From Solanum dulcamara (lineage: Eukaryota > Streptophyta > Magnoliopsida > Solanales > Solanaceae), in the NCBI RefSeq assembly GCF_947179165.1, contig NC_077246.1, positions 72,636,421 to 72,700,420 on the forward strand: a DNA stretch of 64,000 nt, read 5' to 3'. The notes below the pieces were generated by a model. The model was not told the origin of the DNA. It did not search any database and was given only the letters and a program-made list of their open reading frames with translations. Each line of letters begins with the position of its first letter. Position 1 is the stretch's first letter. The translations under genes and the position numbers were made by a program. Shown piece by piece: positions 1-12,126 of this stretch.

Positions 1-412
1 ATATGTAAAACCCACCATACAAACTTCCATATTTCCATAAATTCTACACATCTCTACATACTACAACATCAACAAACTTCATAACATAATAAAATTGGAT
101 TAATTCTTACTTTTTCCTGCTAACTTCTTCACTTAATCAAAGCTCCAAATCAACCAAACAAGCCTTCTATCTTCCAAAATAAATTTACCATGTTATAGAG
201 GACCCTTGATTTAGTGAAAATACCAAAAAAATTATAATTTTTGAACAAGATTTTAAGGACCAAAATTTCCCTAGGCTTGTCCGATCTTCTCTCTATGTTT
301 TCTCTTCTTTCTTTTATTTTTCTCCTTCTATCTTCTTCCAATTCTCTTGAATATTCTAGGAGTTGGAAGATATAAAGACCCCTAGGTGAAATTACCATTT
401 TTCTCCTCATCT

Positions 413-580
413 TTTCTAATATTTCCAAGTTGAAATTCCAATTTTGTCCTTAACCTTTTATAGTATTTTCACATGTGAAATTCCAATTTTGTCCTTAACT
501 TTTATAGTATTTCCACATGTGAAATTTCAATTTTACCCTTAAACTTTTCTAATATTTCCACATTCCAATTTAGTCATAAG
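413..580. repeat. short tandem repeat, about 50-60 bp unit, three copies
   Basis: The phrase 'gaaattccaattttgtcct' recurs at about 60-bp spacing, each time followed by a 'taac..ttttatagtatttccaca' segment, and then decays in the third copy. No coding potential is evident. The rest of 1-660 is AT-rich, and the minus-strand open frame at 150-428 has no recognisable domain. Confidence 0.6.
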
Positions 581-659
581 AATTATGTATCCAACAAAAT
601 CAAACATAGCCTTGCCCTTGACTTGTTACCGTTATCCCAAAAATTTCCTATTGTGAAAA

Positions 660-1613
660 AAAAAATATGGGATATAACACAAGTGGTATCAGAGCCTTGG
701 TTGTCTATCAAGAATTGTCGATGGAGAAAAAATATGAGCAAGATGGTATATTTAAATTGAAGCTACTACAACATATGGAAGAGCAAGATGAAAGATTTAC
801 TGTTTGTGAAAAAGATGCATCTTTCTGTTTTTGCTGCTCATAAATTCGAGAATGTGACATATGAAAATGGCGGAACCCATCGGTGACCCCCTAAAGTTGG
901 CATCAACTTTCACTTAGACACCTCAACTAAGCTCTGTTCATTTTAGATACTTCAAGTAAGGTTCCGATGTGTCATTTTGATATTTTTTTATAATCACTCA
1001 AATATCTAAAGTGTGTGTAATACACTTGCCGATGATGTGTCAAAGTGACTTTGCAGAGAAGATTATGCAAAAGAGATGCAGCCGTTAAAGATTATGTGAA
1101 GAAGGTGAAACAAATTTATTTTGTCAGAAATTCAGCCCAAGGGGGAGAATTGTTGAGTTTTTTCCCTGACTTTCGTAGTATAATTGAGTTTTCCTTTTTC
1201 TAAAAAGAAAACATAAAGTCTCCAAATGGCTAGTCTTTTTTCTCGTAGGAAAAAGTTTATGATACTATAAATAGATTCTTATTCCTTCTAACTTAGTAGC
1301 ATTCACAATGTAGTCCTAGGGGACTTGAGTGTTTTGGGTAGGGGGAGAAATGGTGAGACACAAGTGTTATGTTAACACTTGTGTCAACCTCTTTGTATTT
1401 CGAGTGAATTGTGTGAGGTTATTTCTCTCGATATTTTGTACTCTCATATTTATACTGGATTGCTCATCTCCTCTTGTGGATGTAGGTCGATTGACCGAAC
1501 CACGTTAAAATTTGCGTCTTTTGATATATTTCTTGCTTGTCTTTTTATTCATGGCCTTTTGAGATTTATTTTGCTATCTTCCATATGTCACCCAATTATT
1601 TTCGGTCCTAACA
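660..1613 (+). mobile_element. degenerate Copia-type LTR retrotransposon remnant
   Basis: A primer-binding site matching the initiator-Met tRNA type (TGGTATCAGAGCC) lies at 694-706. A polypurine tract (aagggggagaa) ends just before 1151, and a 463-bp LTR-like segment with TG...CA ends runs from 1151 to 1613. The LTR carries the stem-like 'acaagtgttatgttaacacttgt' region near 1360 and a TATA-like 'actataaata' near 1262. Only about 430 bp separate the binding site and the polypurine tract, so gag-pol is gone. I see no 5' LTR before the binding site. An unrelated repeat seems to be inserted near 870-1060. The family assignment to Copia rests on these ends only. Confidence 0.6.
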
Positions 1614-1990
1614 AATTGGTAGGTGATAATTTGAGGAGTGATTGGTGGTGGAAGGTGGTGGTATAAGATAGTTAATGGTAAAGGTAATTGATAGTAAATT
1701 TTAATTGATGGTGATGGTGGAGGTGATCAATCGGAATGTCTAACTATGAAAATGGTTTATGGTGATAGTGATTACTAATGACCAATAATAATTGTAGTTG
1801 GTGATAGTAAGGATGGCGGACAGTGAATGTGATTGGTTATGATGAAGATATTTGGTGATAATTAGCGATGATAATTGTTATGCAATAGAGATTGATAGTA
1901 GTAATTAGCGATTGGGATGACTGACAATAGTAATTATATAGTGATAACTAATAGTTGAGATACTTGATGTTGATGGTTGCATCATGGTGT
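1614..1990 (+). repeat. cryptically simple GGTGATAGT-rich tract
   Basis: The stretch is made of short degenerate words (ggtgatagt, gtggtggaa, attagtgat) with strong G/C strand asymmetry (G-rich on plus). It directly follows the LTR end. There is no open reading frame or known family; it looks like slippage-grown low-complexity DNA. Confidence 0.5.
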
Positions 1991-2410
1991 CTATATATTT
2001 GATATTATATTAGTAAAGTCAAGTTTAACGACTATTTATCAATAAATAGAAAGTAGTGTAATCAACTCTAATTAAATGACACTATGTTATAACAAGACAA
2101 ATTCACATGTTAGACCTGTAATATAATTTTAAAAAAGAATAAAACTATGCATTTTGCTTGTTGGAAGATTGCGTATATACTGTACATCCTTTTGATGTCA
2201 AATTACATTAATTCATTTATAATAAATTTAGCTAATGGAGAGGTGGATGAGTACTCTTTTATCATATCTAATTATGAGAGCTAGTCAATCATGTATGTCA
2301 AGTACCAATTTTATTACTTTTATTCGTATTCTCAATTTTATTATTTAACAATTAATATTATTAAGAATTTTCCTAAAGCATATACTTTAGTTATCAATGG
2401 ACATATATGA

Positions 2411-2670
2411 TAATTCATTCGTCCCAAAATAATTGTCATGTTTCTCTTTTTTTAAGTCAATTTGACTAATTTACGTGTCTAAATTAGATTAAATTAATTT
2501 AATATTTTAAATTTCAAATATTCAAAAATTATACGAAAAATATTATAAGTTGTACTCTTTCTTATATTTATCAATATGTTGAAAAATATATTTTAAAAAA
2601 TTGATCAAAATTCATACAATTTGACTCTCCAAAAGGGAAACATGACAATTATTTTGGGACAGGGGAATAC
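2411..2670. mobile_element. MITE with perfect 24-bp terminal inverted repeats
   Basis: The 24 bases at 2421-2444 (gtcccaaaataattgtc...) are the exact reverse complement of 2637-2660. The roughly 190 bp between them are AT-rich and non-coding. The end sequence, of the 'tccgtcccaaaataattgtc' kind, resembles widespread plant Stowaway/Mariner MITEs. Perfect TIRs suggest a relatively young insertion. It lies about 300 bp upstream of the protease start. Confidence 0.8.
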
Positions 2671-3207
2671 TAGAGAAGTACGTAATTTAACATTGACATA
2701 ATTATTATTACTATTATATCCATAAGTAAATATTTCATAGGAGTATTAATTAACGTTAAACCTTCTCCTGATAACACAAAAATTCTTATCCTTAAAGACT
2801 CCTATAGATGTTAGACACTATGAATTTGCAGTATATACAAATATAAAATAAGATTCATAAATTATTTTTCGTTTCTTAAACTAGAAATTAGCTATTGTTT
2901 ATATCATTATTTTTCCATGATCACCAAAGAAGGTTTAATATTTGGTCGAGGGAGAACAATGTTATCATCCAAATTGATAAATTATCTATCATTGTTCCTA
3001 ATTATTTTATCAGTGTCATTGACACCAACTATAGCAATCAAGAAGGTAAGTTGTTTGTCAAAAAATTATATGGTATATATAAGTTTAATTTTATCTTTTA
3101 TATTTATATATTAAATCTTGAAGTTGTAATAAGTTTGTGTTGATGGAAAACTTGTAATATGTAAGACTATAACTAGAGTCAACTTTTCATTATGTATATT
3201 TTCATAC

Positions 3208-3231
3208 ATATATATATATATATATATATTA
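3208..3231. repeat. (TA)n microsatellite in subtilase intron 1
   Basis: About 12 uninterrupted TA dinucleotides lie inside intron 1 of the subtilase gene. Confidence 0.9.
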
Positions 3232-3654
3232 AATTTTGAATATTTTTAAATTTTAATAAATATTAAATTCTAAATATATAATTTGTGGTCGAATCAATCA
3301 TTATATTTTGAATCCGTCTCTGAATATAACCATTAGCTTTATCCTTAAAATTTTTGAATTTTTTAAAAATCAATTTCATCCCATTTATATTTCTTATTTA
3401 ATTTATCTTTGGTTGGTTTTTGATGGAATTATTATTAAACAGTCATACATAGTGTATTTGGGTGAGCACTTTCATGGTGTAGGAGTAACATCAGCTGATC
3501 TTCAAAGTGTGGTAGATTCTCATCATGAGTTTCTTGGCTCCTTTTTGGGAAGTTAATTGATCGTTTAAGTTTTATGCACGGACAATATTAAATCTCAAAA
3601 TCCGAAAGGTGTCACGTAAATTGAGACGTGACAGAGGAAATATAGTATACATAC

Positions 3655-3752
3655 TTTGAATCTCCTCCACTTGATCATCTTCAAGGATAGCAGCAAAACC
3701 ATTTATGTGTCTTTTATATGAGTAGAAGATGGCATCCTTAGCCTTCTCTTTA
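3655..3752 (-). other. inverted exon 3 of the subtilase gene
   Basis: On the minus strand this 98-nt block reads KEKAKDAIFYSYKRHINGF, continuing into an AAILEDDQVEEIQ segment, which is the missing middle of the subtilase I9 propeptide. It is bounded by an acceptor (tacag) and a donor (gtatgt) in the minus orientation. Its phases (1 base, 32 codons, 1 base) fit the AG left over at the end of exon 2 and the GG that opens exon 4. This fit makes chance similarity very unlikely. The surrounding intron sequence contains MITE-end-like motifs near 3605-3645 and 3880-3922. Confidence 0.9.
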
Positions 3753-5620
3753 CTGTATAATTTTTATTGTGACTTATAGTACTTTTTATGTAGTTTATAA
3801 ATATATAATTTTTATTTCAAAAATCTTATAGATTCCATGTCCAAATTCACAATCAAACTTAAATTGTTTGACTCTCGAAATCCAAACTGTGCCAAATAAA
3901 TTGGAACAGAAGGGAGTAGTATATTAGTAATCGCTTAGAAAGTTTCTTATTCTTCAATGTGTGATGCTATCGGTTGTTTCATTTGCTTTGTATACTGTGT
4001 ATGTTGTTAATTGTAATATAGTATATAATTAAAGTTAAAGGCATCCTTAATTAGTTTGTTATCCAATATCATAATGTGTCTATCTATTTTGCTCGTATCC
4101 TTCAAAGATGTGATTGAGTATGTGTTAGATCTTTCAAAAGTTATTCCGTTTTAGAGAATCCAACACAGACGCAACAACATTTTTGGATAATCGAACAACA
4201 TAGGTGCATACTTAGTTTGTGTTTCGAAAAATAATGCAGGGCATCCAAGTGTGATCTCTGTTTTCTTGAATAAAGCTAGAAAACTACATACAACTCATTC
4301 ATGGGAATTCATGAGGCTAGAAAAGAATGGCGTCGTTCATCTAAGTTCACTGTGGAAGAAGGCTGAGTTTGGCCAAGACATAATCATCGCGAATCTTGAT
4401 ACAGGTAATTACGTCCAACAAGGCCTATAAGTTGATCATGTTACCTAATTCGTTTGTCGTGTTGCACCATTGTTAATTCGATTTAACTTATATACACTAT
4501 CTGCCAATATATTTACCTTTTTCTTATTTATGGATGGATAATTGATCTTTTAATATAGTGTATTCAACTTGTTTAGGATTGAGGCATAGTAATTGTTGTT
4601 GTACTACACTCATTCATCGTAAAATGATTGTGTTCTTTCAACAGGTGTTTGGCCTGAATCAGAGAGCTTTAATGATGAAGGATTTGGACCTATTCCTTCA
4701 AGATGGAAAGGGATTTGTCAAAATGACAACACTAATGATGGTTTCTCTTGCAATAAGTACGTTTTATTTGAAAGAGTTTTAAGTTATATACACTGTCAGC
4801 ATAAAGAATTTTTCACACTATCCGATCATTAGCCTTCTTAAAATGTGTGATTTATAATGTCGAAAACATGATAGATTACCTGATAGTGTAAAAATTCCTT
4901 ATGCTAACGATGTACATCTCTAGGAAAGTACTAAAAAGGATTTTACTTATATAGGAAGCTTATTGGAGCAAGGTATTTCAATAAAGGCTACATCATGAGC
5001 GGAGGAAATATTACTACTTCAATGAACACACCGCGCGATTATGATGGTCATGGCTCTCATACATTGTCAACTGCTGCTGGAAACATAGTCCATGGAGCGA
5101 GTGTGCTTGGTTTGGTGAACGGGACAGCAAAGGGAGGTTCACCCAAAGCCCGGGTGGCCACATACAAAGTATGCTGGCCACCAGTGGATGGTTCAGGATG
5201 TATGGATGCTGATGTCCTCAAAGGCTTTGATACAGCCATATGACGGGGTTGATGTAATATCCATATCGCTTGGTGGAACGCCTTCTGACTACTTAAACGA
5301 TGGACTAGCCATTGGCTCGTTCCACGCTGTCAAGAACGGTATAGTTGTAGTTGCATCAGCTGGTAATAGTGGACCTGAGCCTGGTACTGTCACAAATGTT
5401 GCTCCCTGGATTATAACAGTAGCAGCAAGCACCCTGGACCGAAGATTACAAAGCAGCGCTGGACTGCAGAACGGATTGATCTTAACGGGAGCAAGCCTTT
5501 CGAAACCAACAATGCCTGAAAAAAGTTTCTATCCACTAATCAGTGCTGCACAGGCTAAAAAAGCCCAAGCATCGTTTGATGATGCGTAAGGACAGAATTT
5601 AGTTAATTCTTGTTAGTTAA

Positions 5621-5754
5621 ACTACTCCCTCTGCATCAATTTGTTTGTCTCGGAAAGTTAGAATTAAAGAATTGCCAAAACAGAAGAAAGACGTTCTTTT
5701 TGAAACGGATTAAAAAGGGAAGTAAGATAAACAGATTGAAACGAAGGGAGTAGT
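5621..5754. mobile_element. Stowaway-like MITE in subtilase intron 6
   Basis: The element begins 'actactccctctgcatcaattt' and ends 'aacgaagggagtagt', which are imperfect inverted complements of each other over about 30 bp. It is about 134 bp long and falls between the exon ending at 5585 and the exon starting at 5798, so splicing need not be affected. Confidence 0.75.
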
Positions 5755-7636
5755 TTTTAGCTATGATCATGACATGTATTTTGATTATCTGATGCAGATT
5801 AAGGTGTAAGAAAGGTACATTAGATCCAAAAAAGGTGAAAGGCAAGATATTAGCCTGCCTTAGAGGAGAGACAACGTTGATCGAGAAGGGGCATCAGGCA
5901 GCTCTAGCTGGTGCTGTCGGAATGATACTTTGTAACAATAAGACTACTGGCAACGAAATTTTCAGCGTCCCTCATCTTCTTCCAGCCATGCATATCAATT
6001 ATACAGATGGCGTTCGAGTCTTTGACTACATTGCTTCTTCTAAGTCTCTATATCTCTCTCTCTTTCTTTTCGTTATTTTCAGTTGTGGTACTTGTAGTTC
6101 TAACTTGTGACATTATTGTTACAGAGATCCACGTGCATATATCATGGGTCCAGAGACATTGTTGCGAAGAAAGCCGGCTCCATTTATGGCAGATTTCTCT
6201 TCTGTTGGTCCTAATACTATAACTCCTCAGATTCTCAAGGTTAGGAACCTCATTCTTAAGTTCATAATCAATTTTGTGCATAACAAACCTCCCCTTTAGC
6301 CTGAAGGCATATGCAACCTTAATTTCACCAACAAAAAAAAAAGGCAGTCCAATGCACTAAGCGCTATGTTACAGTGTTATCCTGCATTTCTACAAGAGTC
6401 GTTTCCACATCTTGAACGACAACCTTAATTTCACCAGGGAATACAAATGTGTATGTGGAATTAGTATAATTTCAACGAATGTTAGATTCTGAACTCGTAA
6501 TTTCAATAAGTATTTGCCATCAAATCTTAAATTCTGGATTCATCTCTGTTTGTGTTTTTGTGTAGCCTGATATTACCGCACCAGGAGTGGATATCATAAC
6601 TGCATACAGTGAAGCAGTAAATCCTACAGAGGAAGACTACGATAAACGCACATCTCCCTACAACATGATCTCTGGGACCTCAATGTCTTGCCCTCATGTT
6701 GCTGGTGTAGTAGGCCTTCTCAAAAGCCTCCATCCTGACTGGAGTCCTGCTGCTATTCGATCTGCTATTATGACCACAGGTACGTTCTACGTCACTTGAT
6801 AACACACCACTTTGACCGTTCAGAGGTGTCAAATGGGCTGGCAGGATTAAATGTGAACGTTCAAGTTGATCATAACTCTACTCGAGTTATGCTTTGACCT
6901 GACAACGAATATATATCTAGCTCACCTCATCCAAACATGGACGGATGTCATATTTTTCATGAGCTAAATTTGTCACCCGACGTCTTTCAACTACTTAGCA
7001 ATTGTCCTCCGATTTTCTTTCACTAATCAAGATTCATGTTTTACAGCCAGAACAAGAGACAACACTTTCAAACCACTGCGTGATGCAACGGAGAAAGACA
7101 AAGCCACACAATTTAGTTATGGCGCAGGACACCTGCGCCCTAACGGAGCCATGGACCCTGGCTTAGTCTATGACTTGACAATGAATGACTACTATGATTT
7201 CCTCTGTACACTTGGCTACAACCAAAAAAACATCACAAAATTTTCAGAAACAGAATCACCTTATCATTGTCCCAAGCACCAACAAGGCCTAAATAATCTC
7301 CTGGATTTCAACAATCCTGCCATAACAATTCCCAACATCTCTACCTCATCTCCAATCACCGTCACTCGTAGGCTCAAGAACGTTGGTGCCCCTGGTAGAT
7401 ACAAAGGACGTGTTCGTCTACCACACCATATTTTTTCAGCTTCTGTTAAGCCTAGAGTACTGAAGTTCGATCACGTTGGTCAAGAGAAGAGCTTTAATCT
7501 GACAATTAAAGTTCTGGATGCTAATGCAGTAAAAGATACATATGTTTTTGGAGAATTGCAATGGACTGATTATGTTCACTACGTTAAAAGTCCGATCGCG
7601 ATAGCTTCTATGAGTGATATTAGCTACAAGAAATAG

Positions 7637-9378
7637 CTAAGATGTGAATAATTTTCCTTCTTTTACTGATAACTTTAGTTGATTACTGTTCTAAGTAATT
7701 GCATTTTGGTTGATAGTTCACATAATTATATTACATTTCACTATCTTGATTCTTGTTGTTTTGTTCCATTCTCAAGAAAATATTACAAGAGTGAATCTTT
7801 CATTTTATTCCATTCTCAACATAACAAAATGTTTGAATGCTAAGTTGAAATTCTGGCAATATCAATGAATGCAACTTATTTTAGTGACCATCAAAGAATG
7901 TGCTGCAACGGAATGTGCTGCAACGGATGAGGTTGTTCCTTCTCAATTTCGAGTCCTGATTTGGAAAAATCCTTGATTAGGATGCTTCCCCGAATGGCCC
8001 CTACACATAGCGAATCCGAATTGCTCACATCAGACATCTGATGAGAAACCAAAAATCAACAACTTATTTTATTGAGAACATTGAATGGTTTTAAATAGTA
8101 GGAATGTTACTGTTAGGTCAAACTTACCAAATTCTAATCCTAGATCCGCCTTTATTATCCGTTATGAATTTGCGTGAACCCAATAGCTTTTACTTAGATA
8201 TTTATATAAAAGCTAAATATCTGTATATATTTTGACTATGAACCGGGTTCCTAATCTAGAATTAACTTGGAATCATCGTAGTAACTCATAAACTTCAAAT
8301 TCTTGATCCCGTCTTTCAGATGCATGGGCAATGAACTAGACAAATGATGTACGATAGATTTACAAATTAAAATAGCTAAAACTTACCTAGATAGATCGCA
8401 AAGAAAATAATGGGAAATGTATATATAATATCGATCGCGGCTCGAGACGAATCCACTGCATAAATTACGTAGCTTTGACCCAAACCTTATACGTATTAAG
8501 AAATCCACTTAAATCTATACAAATATCAAATTTCGAACTCCATTATTAGCACTTTAGGTCCTAGAATCCTAAACTGTCAAATTAAGTTTTGAATCTAACC
8601 TGTACCTCAAAATTAAAGTAGTATTGCCCAAACCTTATATAAATATCCAAGATTCCATTCATTAACCGAAGTGGGACATTCCCCACCCCCACACACATTT
8701 TTTTATCCGGAATTCCACTATCCAGTCTGGTGCGTGCACATTCATGGATCGGAGTGGAAGGGGGTATTTCGACCCCCGAAACTATCGGGGAGCCGTATCG
8801 GATCCGGCTCTGCTATCATGTCAAATTAGGTTGTTAACCTACTCGCACAATAAAAACTAGCTCAAACGAAAATATACACAGATCCCAAGATTTCATTCAT
8901 TCATCGATATGAGGCATTTTATTTTTCACGAATCCCCTAAAATTAAAAGAAGACGAAGAATCCAAACAAAATTTCAAGTGCATAACAGAAAAACTGCATG
9001 CATTTTTGGCCTTTGCAAATGTGGCGTAAATTACGGTTTCAAGTTTCAACTTTTTTTTTTTTTAATCTTTCTGTTTCATTTTTAAAAAATTAAATTAAAT
9101 CCTCTCAAAATATGTATGGACCTGTTAATAGAGCAATTTAAGGAAAGAAAAGTTAGAAAAAATAAATATATATGATTAGTCACGGGGAAAATGTCAGATA
9201 ACAAATTAAAACTTTTTTTTGCGTATTTTATGGAGCTTTCGATCCAGAATTTTTGATTAAAAAGTGTTATGTGTGAGATTTCTTCATCATCATAACTTAT
9301 CATATCCATTTCTGTTTTTACACGAAAAATCATCAAAATTCTATCTTGAATATCTAAATCTATATTTTCATCGAACAA
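7637..9378. other. non-coding interval downstream of subtilase, with SINE-like fragment
   Basis: No gene is visible. At about 7930-8035 a block reads like the tRNA-derived SolS SINE body of Solanaceae: a B-box-like 'tttcgagtcctga', then 'aggatgcttccccgaatggcccctac' in two pieces, then 'gcgaatccgaatt'. A GC-richer block at 8720-8840 contains 'tatttcgacccccgaaac' and is of unknown origin. The last 300 bp are AT-rich and would be the promoter of the next gene. Confidence 0.45.
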
Positions 9379-10005
9379 ATGGAGAACAATAGAAAGAGAG
9401 GAAGAGAAACGTTGAATACGACTAACAACAGGAAGAAACACCACGTCATGATGATGATGATGATGAATGAAAATGATGATTTTGATCAAATTAGATACAA
9501 ATGGGATAATACAAAGGATTTTATGCGAATAGAGGAATGTCATCAGAACGATGAGTCAGGTACAAGTGAAGGTGCAGGTGCAGGCGCAGGAGCAGGAGTT
9601 TTCGACTTTCCATGGATTAAAGAAAGTACAGACGTAAACTTTAAAGAAGAAATTGACGAATGTTTGGATGGTACATTCTCCATCCCCACCACTTCCTCCT
9701 ACAATTATTACGACGATCGCGAAATTGACATCGACACTATTACTATTACTACTACTCCATTAATTTTATCTGATAACACGTTGTTTGATCAGAAGAAGTT
9801 GCTATTGGAATTAGACATTGATCTTGATTTCAACCTCGATCTTGATCTAATTGATCAATTCTTCACTGACAATTCGTTGAACATTGATACTATAGAGTCG
9901 TCTCGTGACGATGATCATCTGAAAGTGAATACAATTGATGATCAGCAATTAAAAATCAAAGTGAACGACGATCAAAAACTTGTCGAACCCAAGGATGGAA
10001 GTTAA
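9379..10005 (+). CDS. uncharacterised acidic protein, single exon
   Basis: This 208-residue open frame is likely real: it starts at an ATG in a fair context (aacaaATGg), keeps biased protein-like composition throughout, and ends where the sequence turns AT-rich. The N-terminus is basic (RKRGRE, NRKKHH), compatible with a nuclear localisation signal, and is followed by six consecutive Met codons. A short Gly-Ala run (about residues 66-73) leads to the most conserved-looking part, VFDFPWIKES, near residues 74-83. The rest is rich in Asp, Ile and Leu, including a stretch of alternating Asp and hydrophobic residues (DIDLDFNLDLDL) near residue 148. A small nuclear regulator is a possible role, but I do not recognise the family. 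The minus-strand frame over the same DNA is judged a shadow. Confidence 0.6.
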   Translation: MENNRKRGRETLNTTNNRKKHHVMMMMMMNENDDFDQIRYKWDNTKDFMRIEECHQNDESGTSEGAGAGAGAGVFDFPWIKESTDVNFKEEIDECLDGTFSIPTTSSYNYYDDREIDIDTITITTTPLILSDNTLFDQKKLLLELDIDLDFNLDLDLIDQFFTDNSLNIDTIESSRDDDHLKVNTIDDQQLKIKVNDDQKLVEPKDGS

Positions 10006-12126
10006 TTAATTGGGGGCAGTAAAGGTTAGTGACGAGGCTATGACCATTGAATAACTTTCTTCGGCTTGAGTTGAGATTAGAAGTATGAAATGTATCTGCA
10101 TCATTATTGTCTTCAAATAAAATCTTTTCTACGATAGCTAATATCATAAATAGTGTACAATAATACAAAAATCAATACACCAAGAAGTTCTGAAACTCAA
10201 ATTCCAATTATAGAATCCTTGAAAAAAATGTAATATAATAGTTAGATCCTTAATCTAAGGTTTTTGTTTCATAAATTTGTTTAAGAAGTGTACAAACTTG
10301 TGTTTCTTTGGGGCTATTATTTCTGTGTGGCTATTATTATATATTATTACTATAATATAATACTCTTAATAACAAAAATCCATTCATTTCATTCTACGTG
10401 ACCCTATTTATTTAGGGATGGAGGTTAAAAAGTCAAAAAAAAATTGTGATGTGTTAAGTCAAATATATGTAAAATATTAAAATTGTCTTTTTAAATGAGT
10501 GATGACGAATGTTATACATCTTTTTTTATTTTAAATGTGTGATAGCAAAGGTCTCAATATAATAATAATAGTTAACAAATCGTATCGTATTTGCCCTTGT
10601 CATTAGTGAAATTCCATTGCGAAATAAGTAGACTCCATGATTCAAATTATTCGAGAAAAATGTCCAAAATTATTTCTTTAATATTTAATTATAATTAAAA
10701 TTATCTAAATGTAGAAAGCGTATTAGGGTCAAAGATAAAAACAAAACTTGTAACTGGTGATATGGATAATATTAGATTAAGAAAAATTTAACATAAGGTA
10801 AATTGGTAAAGTTAACTTTAATTTATATGAATTATCGTGAGATAATTGAGATTCCTTTATTCTTAATCACAAATCTCAAATTTAAGTCCTGAATATAGAA
10901 AAATGTTGGGAGCGCAAGAGTCTTTATAATAGATTTTTTTCCAATATAAATATCAAATACCGGAAAAAAAATTAATGTTACTTAATTTCAAATAAGAACA
11001 AGTAAATTTGATCAATCTTTTTCTTATTTTATTGTGGATATCTCTTCTTTATTAAGCAATTTATTGTCCACCAATATTTTGGAATATGATTGCAGCATTT
11101 TATTGTTGAAGCAAGTTATCCAAAAACACGTATACTACACTCCAAAAAAAATATATATACATTCATTCAATGATTGAACTTATAATAAAATATGAATCAC
11201 GATATAGACCTTTGATCATGAAAATCAAAATATATTTTTTTGTGAAATTTTTTAATTAGATTAGGAGTTAAAATTATGCTTGGTCATTTTTTTACACGAA
11301 TTTTTTGAAATTTGAATGTAAAATTTGCCTACAAGCCTCAACATTATCTAATCGAAAATAGAATCATAATATTTATTATTAATTAAAATAATCAAGGCCT
11401 CAAATTTTTTGACTCCTAAAGTAAAATTTTGGTAGCCTTCCCTTGAGCCACCTCTAATTGATTTTTCTTGAATTTCGAGTTCTTAAATTAGTTATATTGA
11501 ATTTGATTATAGAATTGTAAAAATTGTGGGGGTGAACATAGTCAATATGAAAATCAGAATTATGTTATTGTTTATAGTTTTTAAAACTAATTTATGAAAA
11601 AACAATTAAGAATATCCTGATGTTATTATATTTTTATAAGTAAAAAAACATAATCTTGTTTCATATTTATCCACCAGTATGTAGTTAAAACTAATGTAAA
11701 TATTGTCCAAACACAATGGTCATTTGACTATAGGTTCAAATGGAAATAACAACTAGGCGTTAGAGTTTCAAACAAGTTGGATTCGTCTATAAGAAGAATA
11801 AGAAAATAAATAAATATAATCTTGAATAATAGATCTTATAAAAATCACTCCTACACCATTTGAAATTACTTTTGTATAAAAATAAAAATATAGCTTTTTA
11901 TCTTTATTTATTAAAAAAATTACTCCATAAAATTTTTATCCTTTCTTTTGTTTCTTATTCAGTGTCTGATACTTGTATTAGAGCTCGATTAATCTGAATT
12001 CACCCTATGTAAAACTCATTCATGAAAATGTTTTTTAGCAAAGATTTTTTCACACCTCAAAAATTGAAACCGAGACATTTGATTAACGAAAGAGCAACCT
12101 TATTTACTCCACCGTGAATTCGTATA
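10006..12126. other. AT-rich intergenic DNA, no gene seen
   Basis: There are only short open frames and A/T runs. At about 10790-10920 there are faint SINE-like words (gtcctgaa, ggagcgcaagag), too decayed to call. The block at 10400-10560 contains two copies of a 'atgtgt..a' motif and may be an old MITE, but without clear ends. Confidence 0.5.

Larger units (their letters stand above)
2959..7636 (+). pseudogene. subtilisin-like serine protease (subtilase, S8/SBT family), disrupted
   Basis: Plant subtilases are secreted proteases made with a signal peptide and an I9 propeptide. Exons by GT-AG and phase: 2959-3045, 3443-3552, [3655-3752 inverted], 4240-4404, 4645-4756, 4955-5585, 5798-6043, 6125-6239, 6566-6779, 7047-7636. 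Exon 1 codes a signal peptide starting MLSSKLINYL. Exons 2 and 4 hold propeptide pieces (SYIVYLGEH, HPSVISVF). The catalytic Asp is in IIIANLDTGVWPES, the His in YDGHGSH, the oxyanion Asn in ASAGNSGPE and the Ser in [11 protein letters not shown]. Exon 7 has the PA insert and exon 10 the fibronectin-III-like tail. Two lesions break it: exon 3 is on the opposite strand with no usable donor after exon 2, and two bases are missing at 5239-5241, giving a stop at 5241-5243. Counting both repairs, the length would be about 789 residues, normal for the family. Catalytic motifs are intact, so the damage is recent or allele-specific. Confidence 0.85.

Noticed and set aside
150..428. Minus-strand frame with charged (RRRKIKERR) stretch
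   Set aside because: No recognisable domain; composition follows purine-rich repeats nearby.
1379..1666. 95-residue frame
   Set aside because: Lies in the Copia LTR; no similarity to any protein I know.
9082..9543. 153-residue frame on the minus strand, overlapping the start of the 208-residue gene
   Set aside because: His/Ile/Leu-rich, begins in a region that is AT-rich, and is antisense to a better frame; a shadow of the acidic gene (runs of GAT and ATG read as His/Ile).
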